NCBI GenBank assembly: GCA_905250075.1
Contig: CAJNOP010000002.1
Location: 4,577,565-4,641,564 of the forward strand
Source: Rotaria sp. Silwood1
Lineage: Eukaryota > Rotifera > Eurotatoria > Philodinida > Philodinidae
Direction of reading: 5' to 3'
DNA length: 64,000 nucleotides
The position numbers were made by a program, and so were the translations under genes. Position 1 is the stretch's first letter. Every line of letters begins with the position of its first letter. The notes beneath the pieces were generated by a model that was not told the origin of the DNA, did no database searches, and worked only from the letters and a program-made list of their open reading frames with translations. Shown here in pieces: positions 25,001-37,284 of the stretch.

Positions 25001-27217
25001 GTTCACATTATCAAACAAAATTACAACAAGTTAATACACTTTATATTGAATTATCATCATTAATGATGCAATTACAAAAACGTGAACAAGAAGTCAAAAA
25101 AAAAGAACGTTTACTTAATATACAACATCATCCATCATCAGGCAATAATAATGGAAAAAAACGATCAAATAATTCTCTATCAGAGGCAAGAAAAAAATCT
25201 TTACAATTAATTAAAGCCGCAAGTTTTACTTTAAATGACCCAAATATGAAGTTATTTCAACTATCAACAAAACAAGGACATTCAATTAAATCAAATACTT
25301 TATGTAAGTTGAGTTTTTTTTTTACTGACGAATCACATACATTGTATTGGATACATTCATTAAATATTAAAAAATATGACATAAGGTTCACCTTGAACGT
25401 GCATACAAATGTATACTTTCAATTAGTTCCAACTATTAAAAATATACTTTAATTTAAAAAAAGAAAAAGAATTTCGATAGTATGATTTGTTTAAATAGTT
25501 AAAAATGTAATAAAGAGTAAATTTTTAAAAGAAAACTTTATTAGTTCAAATCTGCAGTTCGCTAGAGTATAATTGTAAATTTTTATCGGTAAAATTGATA
25601 TACAAAAATTATTTTTCAAAATCCTGCATGACCAACCAAAAGGTCCTTAGCTATGAAGAAAAACAAATGTTTACTATTGATTGATATATGCTTGTTGTTT
25701 TCAACCAATAACATATTTTAATACTTTAAATTCTATTCGAAATCATAGGAATTTTTTTTTGTAATAATATTTCTTCCATAATTATTGTTTTTTCAATGAT
25801 CAGCTCAGTAATCTTAATATTCGTACGTAAAAACCCTTCTGACGTCATAATATAACCAAAAAATAACTTTGATAAATATATTGCACAACTCTTAGGAAAT
25901 TACAATCTCATGCAAGACGTATTATTTTTTTCTTTCTAACATTGCATGCTTCTTTCTTTTTATTGCACTATACAGCGTCGAATAATCAATCGTCAACAAG
26001 CTCATATAATAATATTTCAATTCATTCAAATAATATTCCAACATCATCATCATTTGTGCCTACAATAAGTAATAATCCAGATTCATCAAGTGTTAAAACT
26101 ATACAACGACGTAAAAAAGGTCCCGGTCATCGTCGTAATAATAGTAAAGGAAGTACAGCATCATGGACACCACCAAGTCTTTCTGCAATTGCAGATCAAG
26201 AAAAAAAACGTGCTTCTATAAATTTAACACCAAATATGATCGAAGAAACATTTCCAAAAAGTCAAACAGTCAGTGCATTAGTCGAAATGATTCCTATGAC
26301 ACCAATGAAATCTGCAATACCATCGATTTCGGCTGATGTAGATTCGAAATCAAACATTCAAAATCGATCATTGAATCCTAAAAATCTTAAACTTGATCTT
26401 TCCAATTCAATAAATTCACAAATATCACCAAAAATTCATGAACGACCTACAACTATATTTACTTATGCTTTACGTAAGTCGTCTAGTAGTGATCCAGAAG
26501 ATTTAGATGAAAATCATCATCATAATCTTTCTCGGCAACGTCGACGACGTAATTTAAATTTTAATCCAAATAAAATATCATCACCATCATCAATAACAAT
26601 ACGTTCAATTAAATCAAATTCTAATGATCAACCAACACCACAAATAGATGAATTAGAAAATGCTAATCGTACGAATGATAATAAAAATGATAATGAAAAA
26701 GCAAATGATCTACGTAAATATCCCAGAAGTGTTAGTTTTCAATTATCACCACCAACAACACATGATCGAAGTCCATCTTATCAACAACGAAAAATAAATA
26801 ATAGGGTAAATTAAAATTATTATTTTATTTACTTAATAATTATTCATATGTATCTTCTTTAGCATATTCCTTACAGTTCATCTGAAGAAGGTGAAGTTGA
26901 AGAAGTTCCAAGTGATCATTATGTACTTGATGATGAAAAACATCGAGCTAAGCATGAAAATTTAAATCGAGAATCAACTGGATTATTTTCATCTGAAAGT
27001 GAAATCTATCATGGAAATAATAAACATTCATCATCATTAAAAAATGAAGGTAAAAAAAAAGTCATTTGTTATTATTATCATTCATAGAATATGTATCATT
27101 TATTTTTAATTAGGCATTTTTTCTGATGAAGGTGGTCATCTATCGGATGATCGACCTGAATCACGTGAATCACTAGTAAACAGTGAACCCGAACATGAAT
27201 GGCTAAATCATGAATAA
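22096..27217 (+). CDS. DLK/LZK-type MAP kinase kinase kinase (MAP3K12/13)
   Basis: A mixed-lineage Ser/Thr kinase acting upstream of JNK/p38, known in animals for axon injury and stress signalling. Exons: 22096-22229, 22291-22844, 22906-23269, 24545-24624, 24677-25303, 25976-26805, 26863-27049 and 27114-27217; 959 residues. An acidic/Ser-rich N-terminus precedes WEIPIDSIM, the family's pre-kinase motif. Kinase domain about 175-425: glycine loop GTGIEGTVYLG (about 183), catalytic Lys in VACKRV (about 202), HRDLKSPN (about 289), DFGTSK, APEVIR and IWSFGIVVWE, with WGVG as in DLK/LZK. A leucine-zipper-like coiled coil follows (about 450-545, DELLKKRKEELQHIADIRSH). The long C-terminus keeps two family patches: a basic RRKKGPGHRRNNSKGS and the acidic SSEEGEVEEV near the end, comparable with SSEEEEGEVDSEVE in human DLK/LZK. 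All catalytic residues are present. DLK and LZK cannot be distinguished; this is probably the pre-duplication orthologue. Confidence 0.94.
23916..24410. mobile_element. Possible inserted element in MAP3K intron 3, flanked by 12-bp direct repeat
   Basis: The sequence ctaattccaaat occurs at 23904-23915 and again at 24411-24422, and the DNA between has GC-richer ends (gattcagacccgtccc near 23995; ggacccggatccgagg near 24375) unlike the host intron. This pattern fits an insertion with a target-site duplication. No transposase or polymerase remnant is visible and no clear terminal inverted repeat, so the class is unknown. The direct repeat could also be chance. Confidence 0.35.
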
Positions 27218-27952
27218 TTTAAGGAATTTCGAAAGTTTTCATAACGGAATGATAATAACAGTGACTTGTTCTTTCTTTCGTTCTTTTAATCAAAATTATA
27301 ACGTCCATTTTTTCTTGCTTTTCTTTTTGTGTGCTAAAAAATTTTTTTTTATGTATGTTTTCTTCTCTTTCGATGGTTTTGTCTGCGTTTATTTTGTTTT
27401 AATTGAAGAGCAAATTGCCTTTCTAGATTAAATGTATATCTTATTTATAATTCTACGTTCCATCAATATGTGCCAAAGGTACATGTTTCATCGGACATCT
27501 ATTTTGAGCTATTCATTTCTTTTATATGTTTTGTAAATGTCTCTTCATGTATATTTCCCATAGAAAGTAGAATCCTTTCAATTATTGTCTTCGTCTTGTG
27601 TATTTGTAATATTGTTTAAGCATAGGAATGTTTCCTTTTTAAAGAAGAATAATCGCTGGAGAAGAAACTCTGTTGGTATATGTAATTATATATATATATT
27701 TATTTATATATATATATATACATGCATTCTATTTTGTATGAGTATGGAAGCACATTTTCATATTTTTTTTGCTTCTATGGCTTGTTTCAAAGACGTTCAT
27801 ATTCTTTGTTTCATTATATATAAAAATTTTGTCTTTTGTGGATCTAAACAAGAGTTTATTGTTTCCTTCATATGAGAGATATTGTCCAGTCACTATTTTT
27901 GTTTGTCTTCTAGATTGAAAAAGAAAATAAGAAAAAATACAAATCATAAACA
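27218..27952. other. Intergenic: MAP3K 3' end and upstream region of La
   Basis: 735 bp of T-rich sequence with a (TA)n run at about 27688-27720. Open frames here are T-tract artefacts. No RNA gene was recognised. Confidence 0.6.
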
Positions 27953-30594
27953 ATGACAGATACCGTAGTATCAGCAACAAATGATAAAACAATTTCATCA
28001 ACCGAAGAAAGTGTTGTTGATGGTGATTCAGTTACAACAATAACAAAAACTAAAACAGTATGAGAAAAAAAAACTTGTAAGATTTTTCTTCAAATATAAT
28101 TTCTTTTATTTGTAGATTCATCCTGATCACTCAGTCACTGTAACAACAACAGTTGATAAAACTGATCAGTAAGTGTTAGTGTTTATTCAAAACCGAATAT
28201 GTAATGGAGAAAATTAAATATTCAATAAAGGTTTGGTTAGCATAAAAATCCCCTTCTTACCATATTCCATGCCTACGTATAACAGAAACAATGACCATAA
28301 CCTGAGCATAATATTTACTTTTAAGAGCATTGTGATATATTCACAAACATATTATCTAATAAAGCTTAACGAATGCTAGAAAAATATTAGGTGAAATAAG
28401 CAGACTTATTCGAATGAAGACATTTATTAAATCTGAAACAATATTTTTCGTTTTTTTTATCAATATCAAATGTTTCGAGTATACCATTAAACGGGAATAC
28501 TATGTTTAATAATGACTCAATTTAATTGTGATAATTTTTTCGTTATTTCATAACAGACAGTTAGAACTAGGTCATCAATAAAGTTTGACTTTTAAATGTC
28601 TCTTATGCTAAAACAAAAAAACTTAAATCTCTGGTGTTAATTCGTGATTTTTTGACTTTGAATTTGAAAATTTTTCGGAAAAGCTCTTTAAAAAACCAGC
28701 AGAAGAAAATGTCAAAATCGGACTCTACTACGACTTAGTCCTATGTGTATACTACAATTTAAAAAACATACCTCGATATATTAAGTCGTATACTTATTTT
28801 GAAACTCGTTCCCGTATAAAGGATACTTTCGACCCTTGAATTTACAATAACTCGTAAGTATCTTGAATGTTTGTGGAGAAATTTTTATCTATAATCTATT
28901 CTAGCCAAGACTAACATTCTCTGAAATTTTGGTTGAAACTGAATGAAAAGTAAAAAAGTTTATGTCTGAAAGGACCACTTTAATAGAATAATTAAGTTTC
29001 TCGATAATCGAATTTTTTTATACTAAATTCATTGTATATAGATTACATATAATGATGACTTTTTTCTTTATTTTTTTCTTTATTTGTTTTAGAAAAAATG
29101 GTGACAATATTGTAACAACTTTAAGTGAAACAACTTCGTCATCATCAGATCCTGATCTTGATAAAAAGATCATCCGTCAGATCGAATATTATCTTGGTGA
29201 TGTTAATATGACTCGAGATAAATTTCTTAAAAATGAAATAACAAAAGATGAAGGTTGGATTCCATTATCTGTTTTAACAACATTTAAACGTCTTCAATCA
29301 TTAACAACTGATTTTACAACAATAATTAATGCATTAAAAAAATCTATTTCGGGTCTCTTACAAATAGATGAACCACAAAATAGAATTCGTCGTCATCCAG
29401 AACGTACATTACCAAATAGTCAAGCTGAACTTGAATTACGATTACGTAATCGTACTGTTTATGTTAAAGGTTTTCCAAAAACAGATGATGTAACCATTGA
29501 TCAATTACTTAATTTCTTTGAAAAGTAAAATTTATTTTATTTTAATATTTCAAATCATTTGTTATAATTGTTTTTCTTTTTGTTAAATTCATTCATAGAT
29601 TTGGTTCAATAGAAAGTGTTCAAATGAAAAAACAATTTAAATCTAAAGATTTTAATGGTGCTGCATTTGTTGTTTTTTCATCTGATGAAAAAGCTCGAGA
29701 ATTTGTCGAAAAATCTAAAGAAACACCAATTAAATATGATGATGGCTCCGTATTAGAATGTTCATTACAAGATGATTTTTATAAGAGAAAAGCATTAGAA
29801 TTAGCAACTGGTGGAAAATCAACAGAAGATGATGGAAAAGAAAAACAAAAATATGATAAACATGCACGAAAAGAAAAACGAAAAGAAGAATTAGAAAAAA
29901 AGACGAATGAACATTTAGAAAAACTAAATAATGAAAATTTATCCGGTGCTCTTATTCATCTGGCTGGTATGAATTGATTCAATATCTTATTTTTTTTTTT
30001 CGGAAAAATTTACTTTCTTATTATAAAGGTATGACTGCTAATGTTACACGTGAATTAATTAAAGCTAAATTTAATCCATTTACAAAAATGCCTTGGATTG
30101 ATTTTAATAAAGGTGATGCTGAGGTAAATTATTAGTTATATATTCAAACAGAATATAATTCAATGATTATATTTAGGCATGGGTACGATTAAATGAAGCT
30201 AATACAGCAAAAGATGTTTTAGAAAAAGTCTTAGAAGCTGGACAAGGCAAACTTGTAATTGATAATCAAGAATTGATTTGTCGTGTAGTTGAAGGTGAAG
30301 AAGAAACACAATTTTGGAAAGAAGCTAATGAAAAACGTGCAGTAGAAAGAACAAAGAAAAGTGACCGATATGGTGGAGGTAAACGAAATGTACGTGGAAA
30401 ACGAAATCGTCGTGGTGGACAAAAACGAAAACGTGATCAAGGTTAGTATTCATTGATACTCATTTAGATGAAAAATTATTATTTTTTGTATTTTAGAAGA
30501 AAATGGTGATAATGAATCAGATGAGGAAGAAGAAGGTGAACAATCAACTGAATCTAAATCACCAAAAAAAGCCAAAGGCACCACAGCTGATTAA
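27953..30594 (+). CDS. SSB: La protein (Lupus La / SSB orthologue), RNA chaperone
   Basis: La binds the UUU-OH 3' ends of RNA polymerase III transcripts in the nucleus and protects and folds them. Exons: 27953-28057, 28116-28168, 29093-29524, 29599-29966, 30029-30123, 30177-30441 and 30497-30594; 471 residues. A Thr/Ser/Asp-rich N-terminus is followed by the La motif (about 72-155) with QIEYYLGDVN (Gln82, Tyr85, Tyr86) and DKFLKNEI, the residues that clamp the oligo-U end. RRM1 (about 172-250) has RNP2 VYVKGF and RNP1-like GAAFVVF. A Lys/Glu-rich linker precedes an xRRM (about 310-400, GALIHLAGM...AWVRL). The tail is basic and Gly/Arg-rich (RGKRNRRGGQKRKR), then acidic, with a likely nuclear localisation signal. 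This is the complete genuine-La architecture rather than LARP7. A polyadenylation signal candidate AATAAA lies at 30804-30809. Confidence 0.95.
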
Positions 30595-31724
30595 ATAGTT
30601 TTTCTTTTGTCTGTTTTTTTTCTTGTGTAAAAGTTAATATCAGTAAAGTTTTGAAATACTTTGTATGTCCTAGATGCATTTTTATCTGCATCTATTTAAC
30701 TAGACAAGATGAAAACAGGACTTTGTTGCGTTTGTGATATAAAGTGTTGAAAAAAATCGAATGCTTTATTATCTCATCTGTTTTTGTTTTTTTTTCGTTT
30801 AGCAATAAAGCAACCAATGTTTCTTCGTACAATAGTTTAATACTTAGATAGACGCCTTAGAAATAAACTTTGCCAATGCAAAAGATCGTTTACTAATAGC
30901 AAAGTATGCATTAAAATATACTTTTGATGAAATCGCCAACGAAAATTAGTCAGATACTTTTCGTAATGATTGATTTCATACAAATCAAAGTGATGATAAT
31001 TCTTTAGGCAAGATATTCTTGTCATATAATAAAAACAATAGTGGACAAGAACGAAAATGATCAAAGTTAAATGCTGAAATATCTGACAAAGTCAACATTC
31101 ATCGTGAATGAAGATGAAATAAGTTGACTTGATTCAAAAATATAATATGATTCTTTATAAAATTCCTATTGTCAAGGTCTTTCTAAAACAAATGTACTCA
31201 ATTCTTCGTCTATTCTTAACCCGTTAAGTACTACCGTGCTCAATAAGGCAAACTTATTTCATATTTCAGAAATTTTGAAAAAACTTACGAATTCGAAACG
31301 ATATCGAAGTACGGTTTTTGTTATGACATACAAGACACATCGACATAGACATCCATATATAATTTATAACGTTATCCTTCGAGTACGAGCGTACTTTACA
31401 AACTACACATTTTATAAGTTTCTGACGTTTTCAATAACCCACGAACGCAAAAATATATCGAGATGCAGTTTTCGCCACACCATATAAGAGACTTCGATGC
31501 ATATATCAATATAAGTGTTAAAACCCTAATGAGTTTTGTGACAGTGTTCAATAGAATTTTTAAACAACGCTCGTGCTCCTTCACAGAGATGACCAAAATA
31601 TTTACACATCATCCCCATGGAGGACTACGAGGATGAGATGAAAATATTCGTAATACAGACTGCTCATATGAAACATAAAATCTAAAAGAAATTACGTCCA
31701 TTAGTTGAGCAATGCTACTCAAAG

Positions 31725-32590
31725 ACTTATAAATCATTAGAGAAAATCAAAAGTAATCAGTAAGAATCAGAATTTCATGCTCTTTTTAACTATATATTCA
31801 GATCTTTTTTCTGTCTTAAAGTTAATTCATTGAGAACAAATCTTTGATAAGAACGCAAAATAACATTTTTATGAAATACTAAATAAAAAAAGATATTAGT
31901 AAAGATATTTACTTTTTTTGCGATCGCCTAGATGTTATTGAAGATGATCAGAAACACTTAATCATAATCACAATTCAATGTTCTTTCTAAATATATGTTC
32001 ATCATGTTTTTCTAACTTACCGTTGGTTAGATGTTAGCAATTATTTAAATAAATCAAAAATATTGTTTCTACTAAAATACCCTTTTTTTTCTGTCATTCA
32101 TAACTTCTAGGTATGGGATATTGTAATAATTTTGACTTTCTAATATTGTAAAGACTTTAATTTTCCACCAGATCATGACTTGCAGTAAACTAAAACATAA
32201 AATAATCAAAAGTTATAAATTTTTTTGAACAAATACTCTTTTGCGAGATAGTATTTTCCAAAGAAATAATTTTATTTTCTACTTTTTAGTATTTAGAATG
32301 CAATAGATTTCGATTGTTCGTAGTAGTATGTAACAAGAGAAGGAAATTGGGCGTTTTGTAAAACAAAACTCACTTCATAGACCAATTTATAAAAAAAGAT
32401 TTTCTAATAGTATAGTTTGATCAAAATACAAAACTAAACTATAGATGAAAAATTTCATACAGACGTTATTGTTTGGTTTCTATCAAAAGTTAGCTCTCAA
32501 TGAATTAACTTTGAGTCTGAAAAAAATTCTGAATACATATTTAGAAAGAGCATTAAATTCTAATTCTTTCAAGTGACTTATAAATGGACG
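31725..32590. repeat. Foldback repeat, arms about 200 bp, intergenic
   Basis: The left arm, about 31725-31900, is the imperfect reverse complement of the right arm, about 32390-32590. The best block is aaagttaattcattgaga at 31818-31835, pairing with its exact complement at 32495-32512. Flanking blocks (tgctcttt and tatattcag near 31780; complements near 32545) also pair. About 490 bp of unpaired DNA separates the arms. It contains no transposase-like coding. Confidence 0.75.
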
Positions 32591-35329
32591 AAAATTAATT
32601 AGACATGTCGTGTAAAGTCTTTCGCATCAAAGGTTATTAAATAAACTTTCCATATACTACTGTGAATGAAAGAAAATTCGGATCGTTTAATACTATCATT
32701 AACCGTTTGATGACAGGATGAGTGTTATAACAAAACAAAAATGCTATGAAACTCTGAGACAATACATATATACGGGCAGTGGATAGAATTAGAATGTACC
32801 GGATGAGAGACAACTCGTATGAAGATATCAAGGACATTTCACGAGAAACTGATAGTAAATGTCATCATTCAACGAAGACTCAAGGATGTAGTATAGATGT
32901 AATGGGTCTAGCTGCTGTAAGAAAGAAGATGAATAAGAGCACAATACGAGTGATATTTTCAGGCTAAACTTAAAATGATGGATTTATGATCTGTAGGGCC
33001 ATCTACGTCATTGGAATATCATAAGAGACTTGTGTCGTAGTCGTGAGACGACTAGAGAGGGATGAACGACTTTCTTCCACTAAAGAACAACATAAGATAC
33101 ATCCTTTCCTTTCACGTAATAAAAATTTTCCTCAGATAGCTATGTCCCTACAAGAGACATGTTGAAGTCAATCATTAGTTGAATCAATACTAAAGCACTT
33201 ATATGTGCTTTTCGTCCCAAAAGAGTTGGCATGATGAATGACTTAGCAACACATGTGATGAATCATTTATCAAATTTACAATAAAATAGTATTAATCAAC
33301 AATAAGTAACAAACAACACTGTCGTTATATAAAAACAAACTGAAATTTATGGCTTTTTAATGTCACAATTAGGAAAAAATCTTTGACATATCAGCTTAGT
33401 CTGAGTCAATCTATTGAAACGACCTTAGAAAGCGATGGATTATGATAAAAAATAATTTGAGTACTAATCGTGCTTTACAATCAAATATTATAGATGTGCA
33501 TCGAGATGCAATCTTTAGTCAACATGTAAAAGAATTTTAAAAAAAGTTTTCGAAAATCTAGAAAATTGCTCGTTACTCTTATGAGTATCATTCTTATTCC
33601 TTCTTTTTTTTACACGAATAACATAATAAACGTCAAATATTGAGATTTTTGTAGCAATTCTGTGGAAGAAATACTATTTAGTGTGCGATATATTGTGCTA
33701 ATGACATGATATTTTCATATCTCCCGACATTGTTAAGAAAGTCGCTTCTGTAGGGCTGGATTAATTATGAGCATTTATATCTGTATTTAGAAATTCTTGC
33801 AGGATGCTATGTGTTGCTTGACGATGTTTGATTGTTATGCGTAGAAATGATTGAGGAAAATTTATTGTGTATTACTGTATTATTTGATATATTTTACTTA
33901 TAGGACAGAATTGATGTGAATTAACTCTGTATGTGCCAATGCACTTTATACAGTACGATTTTTGTTTTCAAGTTTCTTAATTTTTGAACAAATCTCGAAC
34001 GTACAAAGAGATCGAGACATAATGATGCAAATTTTGTTTTCTGATCTCATATATTTTATTAATTTTGCTTGTACATGTATGAAACACGAAAAAGAAAAAA
34101 TAAATTAAATGACTTTTTGTTTGCGTGAGTGTGAAGTTATCTTGATAATATTTTACGTATCAATGTTTTTCTTATAAATTTCATTATTATATTTTTGCAT
34201 GAGTATCATAGATATTAATCACAAAAGATATGGTAGTATGAGTGATCTTTGGTTTTTCACGTTTGTCTTTCTATTTATATTTCGATAGTAGATGTTCATT
34301 GTCAATGAATTTCTCGAATCAGACACTATAGTTAATCCTCATACTTTGCGTAAATAATTTTAAAAACACTTTCGAGTACCTGCTGCAATTTTTAAGCAAA
34401 AATAACATTTCTCGACTAAACTATGAGATTTTTATCGAAAAGAGTCTCAAGTTCGAAAATTGACTCTTGATAGTACAATAGCTTTGTTTCAATGACCATT
34501 AAAAGTTAATACTGTAAATTCGTATCGTAGATAGAAGATAACCAGGAGTATATTTTTTGTAAAAACAAAAAGTTCTATTTTTGTATTGGAATAAGGGTTA
34601 TTAACACATTATGGCACAAAGAAAAGAAACACTTATGTACCATCAATAGAATTGTAAAAACTGGCCTAGAAAAGGAAAATTTCCCTGGACGTGGAAGTAA
34701 CTCGAAGATTTTCCACAGACTCAATAGTTTCGAAAAAACATTTCCTAACAATTATTTTTAAAACAAATCTCTTAGGATGAGAAAAATTTTACAGGACTTG
34801 AGTGTGCACAAGCACACATATTGTTGACCTTGACTCATGAGTTATCCAGAAAAAAAAAGGCTTAAATTTGTTCGATGATCAGCATTTGATAATAATAATA
34901 ATTAAACATTTTTTTAAGATGTTCCTAGCTGTCATAATCAAACACAGGTACTCAAAGGGTTATATTTACTATCGTACTATGGTTATAAACTTTTGTATAA
35001 AATTCATAACAATTGTTTTTTTTCTGAGATATAAATATAAAGAGAAAAATTTTGAAGAATATATTATCGTACGATGTTTTCATGCTCAATTTTTTCTTGG
35101 TTCATTAATTGATCCGAACAACGTTAATGAAGAAAATAAATAAAAGAAAAAAAAAAAGATAATCTTTCATCATAACGTATCGTATAATTAGTATCACATA
35201 GATATAGTAAAACTATCAACACACTCGAGAGAATAGATAGCGATAAAACAATATTTTATCATTTTAATTATTCGTGTGCTTTGAACAAGTTTGCCTATTT
35301 AGATACGTATTTCAAGTGAAAACGAGTTT

Positions 35330-35855
35330 ATTGCATGTTCATCCTCCGACTTTAATATGTCTGTAAATCATTGAATAAATGAGCTCAAAATTTATGATTG
35401 ACTAGACACATATCTTGTTTTTTTCAATTAGCGAAAGAATTTTTTCAAAATGTTGACAAATGATCGAGATATGTGCTGCACAAAAAAGTAGATTGATTGT
35501 GTTCTATATAAGTACAAAGTCTGCATTAAGAATATCATTCCAAAAATTGTGTCGAATGAGAACGCGCCAACGTATATGCGTAGAAGAACGTTCTTCTACG
35601 TATCTTTGTTGTCGCATTCTCATTCGATACAATTTTTGTATTGGTGTTCTTAATGCAGACTGTGCACTTATATAGAACACGATCGATCTACTTTTTTGTA
35701 CAGCATATAACTCGAATATTTGTCAATCTTTTAAACAAAATTCTTTTGCTAATAGAAAGACAAAACATATGTCTAATAAATCATAGAATTTGAGCTCATT
35801 TACTTAATGTTTGATAGAGATATTAAAATCGAAATATGAGTATACAAAAGCTCCG
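35330..35855. repeat. Near-continuous palindrome, about 525 bp
   Basis: Arms meet without a loop at about 35589/35590, within tagaagaacgttcttcta. Outward matches include gaatgagaacgc / gcattctcattc, cttaatgcagac / gtctgcattaag, ctactttttt / aaaaaagtag and aatgagctcaaa / tttgagctcatt. The inner arms are well conserved and the outer ones more diverged. No terminal duplication was identified. The apparent short protein frame at 35460-35675 merely runs through the hairpin. Confidence 0.88.
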
Positions 35856-36480
35856 TTCCAATTTGGAACATGCGCTTTATTTATTTTCTTTTTTTCCTAC
35901 TATTTGTCCTATTAATATCGGAACAACGAATATGTCACTTCGCTTCTCTAGGAAATTGTGCTCTAGTTATTACTTCTATTAAGAAAAAGCACAACAACTT
36001 CAAGATGTCATAGCAAATAAAATGTTTACTAACAAATAAACTATTTCAATACTTCGATATTCAAATATCAATACATGGATATCTGTTTTTTAGTATATAC
36101 ATTGTTATGAGACGCTTATTTCATTCTTATTGAATTGATCGAACCATTAATAATACAAAATGAATATCATCATGCTAATTATCAATAAGAGTATATTTTA
36201 AAGAATTCAAAAAACGATGAATTCATAAATGTTTGAATATTCTTGAGTTAGAATGATCCCGCTTTATTTATTGTGATAACCGAATTTATGTTAAATGTGA
36301 AATCTTTATTAAACATGCAAAGTGAACAAATAAAATACTGCAGAACAATTTAAAAAAAAAAGTGAAAAAGGACTAAAACTACTTAGGTGTCTATAAGAAG
36401 AAAAAAAAAAGATCTAAAGCGCTTGTTTTTATGTCATTTGTTGTTATCGATTGAGTTTATTCGGCTAATCATAGATTGGC

Positions 36481-36961
36481 TTATTCTTCTGCAGCTGGAG
36501 CAGCTTTGCCTGCGGCTGCAGCACCAGGAGGAGCAGCGTAATTGGGTTTGTTTCTAAAGAAAAAGACAAAAAATTGATTGAAGCTTAAACATTATTTTAA
36601 AAAAATGTTTACGTACGAAAGTGATTCAGTGTTTCCGAATCGATCACCAGTATCCATACCGAGTGCTCCAGCACCAATACCAAATCCAACACCACGAATA
36701 CCGAATTTACGTCCATAGCATTGTCTGCAATATACATTACCTTCATGTTCAGCCATGGTCATAGGTTCCAACATTTTCTTGCAAAGACCTTGAGTTAAAA
36801 AAGTAATCAGCAATAGAAAAACAAAGATAAATTACAATCTACATACCACATCTGTAGCAAGTTTTATGCCATTGCTTTCCAGCAGCTGGAATAGCTTCAG
36901 CATGAAATACAGCTTGGTTACAACGAGGACAGCGGACAGCTTCTTGGTTTCCGAAAGGCAT
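36481..36961 (-). CDS. Single-LIM protein of the CRP/MLP (cysteine- and glycine-rich) family
   Basis: Small LIM-only adaptors that associate with the actin cytoskeleton and, in muscle, the Z-disc. Minus-strand exons 36847-36961, 36617-36788 and 36481-36553; 119 residues. LIM zinc ligands are complete: Cys11, Cys14, His32, Cys35, Cys38, Cys41, Cys59, Cys62 with the canonical C-X2-C-X17-H-X2-C-X2-C-X2-C-X17-C-X2-C spacing. The Gly-rich segment after the LIM domain (YGRKFGIRGVGFGIGAGAL) is the diagnostic CRP/MLP motif. The tail is Ala/Pro-rich (PPGAAAAGKAAPAAEE). The ATG lies just inside an exon whose acceptor is at about 36964, and a donor-like CAT|GTAAGT at 37284 suggests a 5'-UTR intron of about 320 bp. 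A single LIM domain recalls insect Mlp60A. The family is secure; tissue role is inferred. Confidence 0.92.
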
Positions 36962-36964
36962 TCT

Positions 36965-37283
36965 GAATAAAAATAGATCGAATAACTATAGATGAAACTT
37001 ATTTTAAACGATGAGAATTGTGTATGACTTTACAACTGATCTAAGGTCTATGATGATAGAGAAAACTCTGACAAGATTATGATTTCAATGAAAAGAATTT
37101 CAATTTTATCAACCGAGTAGTACTCTTTCTGAGAGATATTCAACTTTTTTTACTGAGATTATAAAAGATACATCCAATGATTTCGGCATGTCTAATCACA
37201 TATTATCTATTTCTATATTCCACTGGCGATATGATCTAGGTTTTATCAAAATATGTTTAATTAAAAAAAAGAATATTACTTAC
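36965..37283 (-). other. Probable 5'-UTR intron of the LIM gene
   Basis: On the minus strand a GTAAGT donor at 37283 downward and a TTTTTATTCAG acceptor ending at about 36964 bracket this stretch, immediately upstream of the LIM start codon. No coding sequence lies inside. Confidence 0.5.
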
Positions 37284-37284
37284 A

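Larger units (their letters stand above)
30595..36480. other. Gene-poor region between La and the LIM gene
   Basis: 5.9 kb without any reading frame I can support. Candidate frames (for example 32779-32967 and 34868-35143 on the plus strand) lack splice partners and family resemblance. It contains two foldback repeats, listed separately, and otherwise AT-rich sequence with no visible RNA gene. Confidence 0.6.

Noticed and set aside
27585-28001. Open frames on both strands before and over the La start
   Set aside because: T-tract and TA-repeat artefacts; the La first exon explains the coding signal at 27953-28057.
30231-30440. Minus-strand frame rich in Ser/Thr/Phe
   Set aside because: Antisense shadow of La exon 6.
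34868-35143. 91-codon plus-strand open frame
   Set aside because: Ile/Tyr/Phe-rich composition of AT-rich random frames, no splice partners, no family resemblance.
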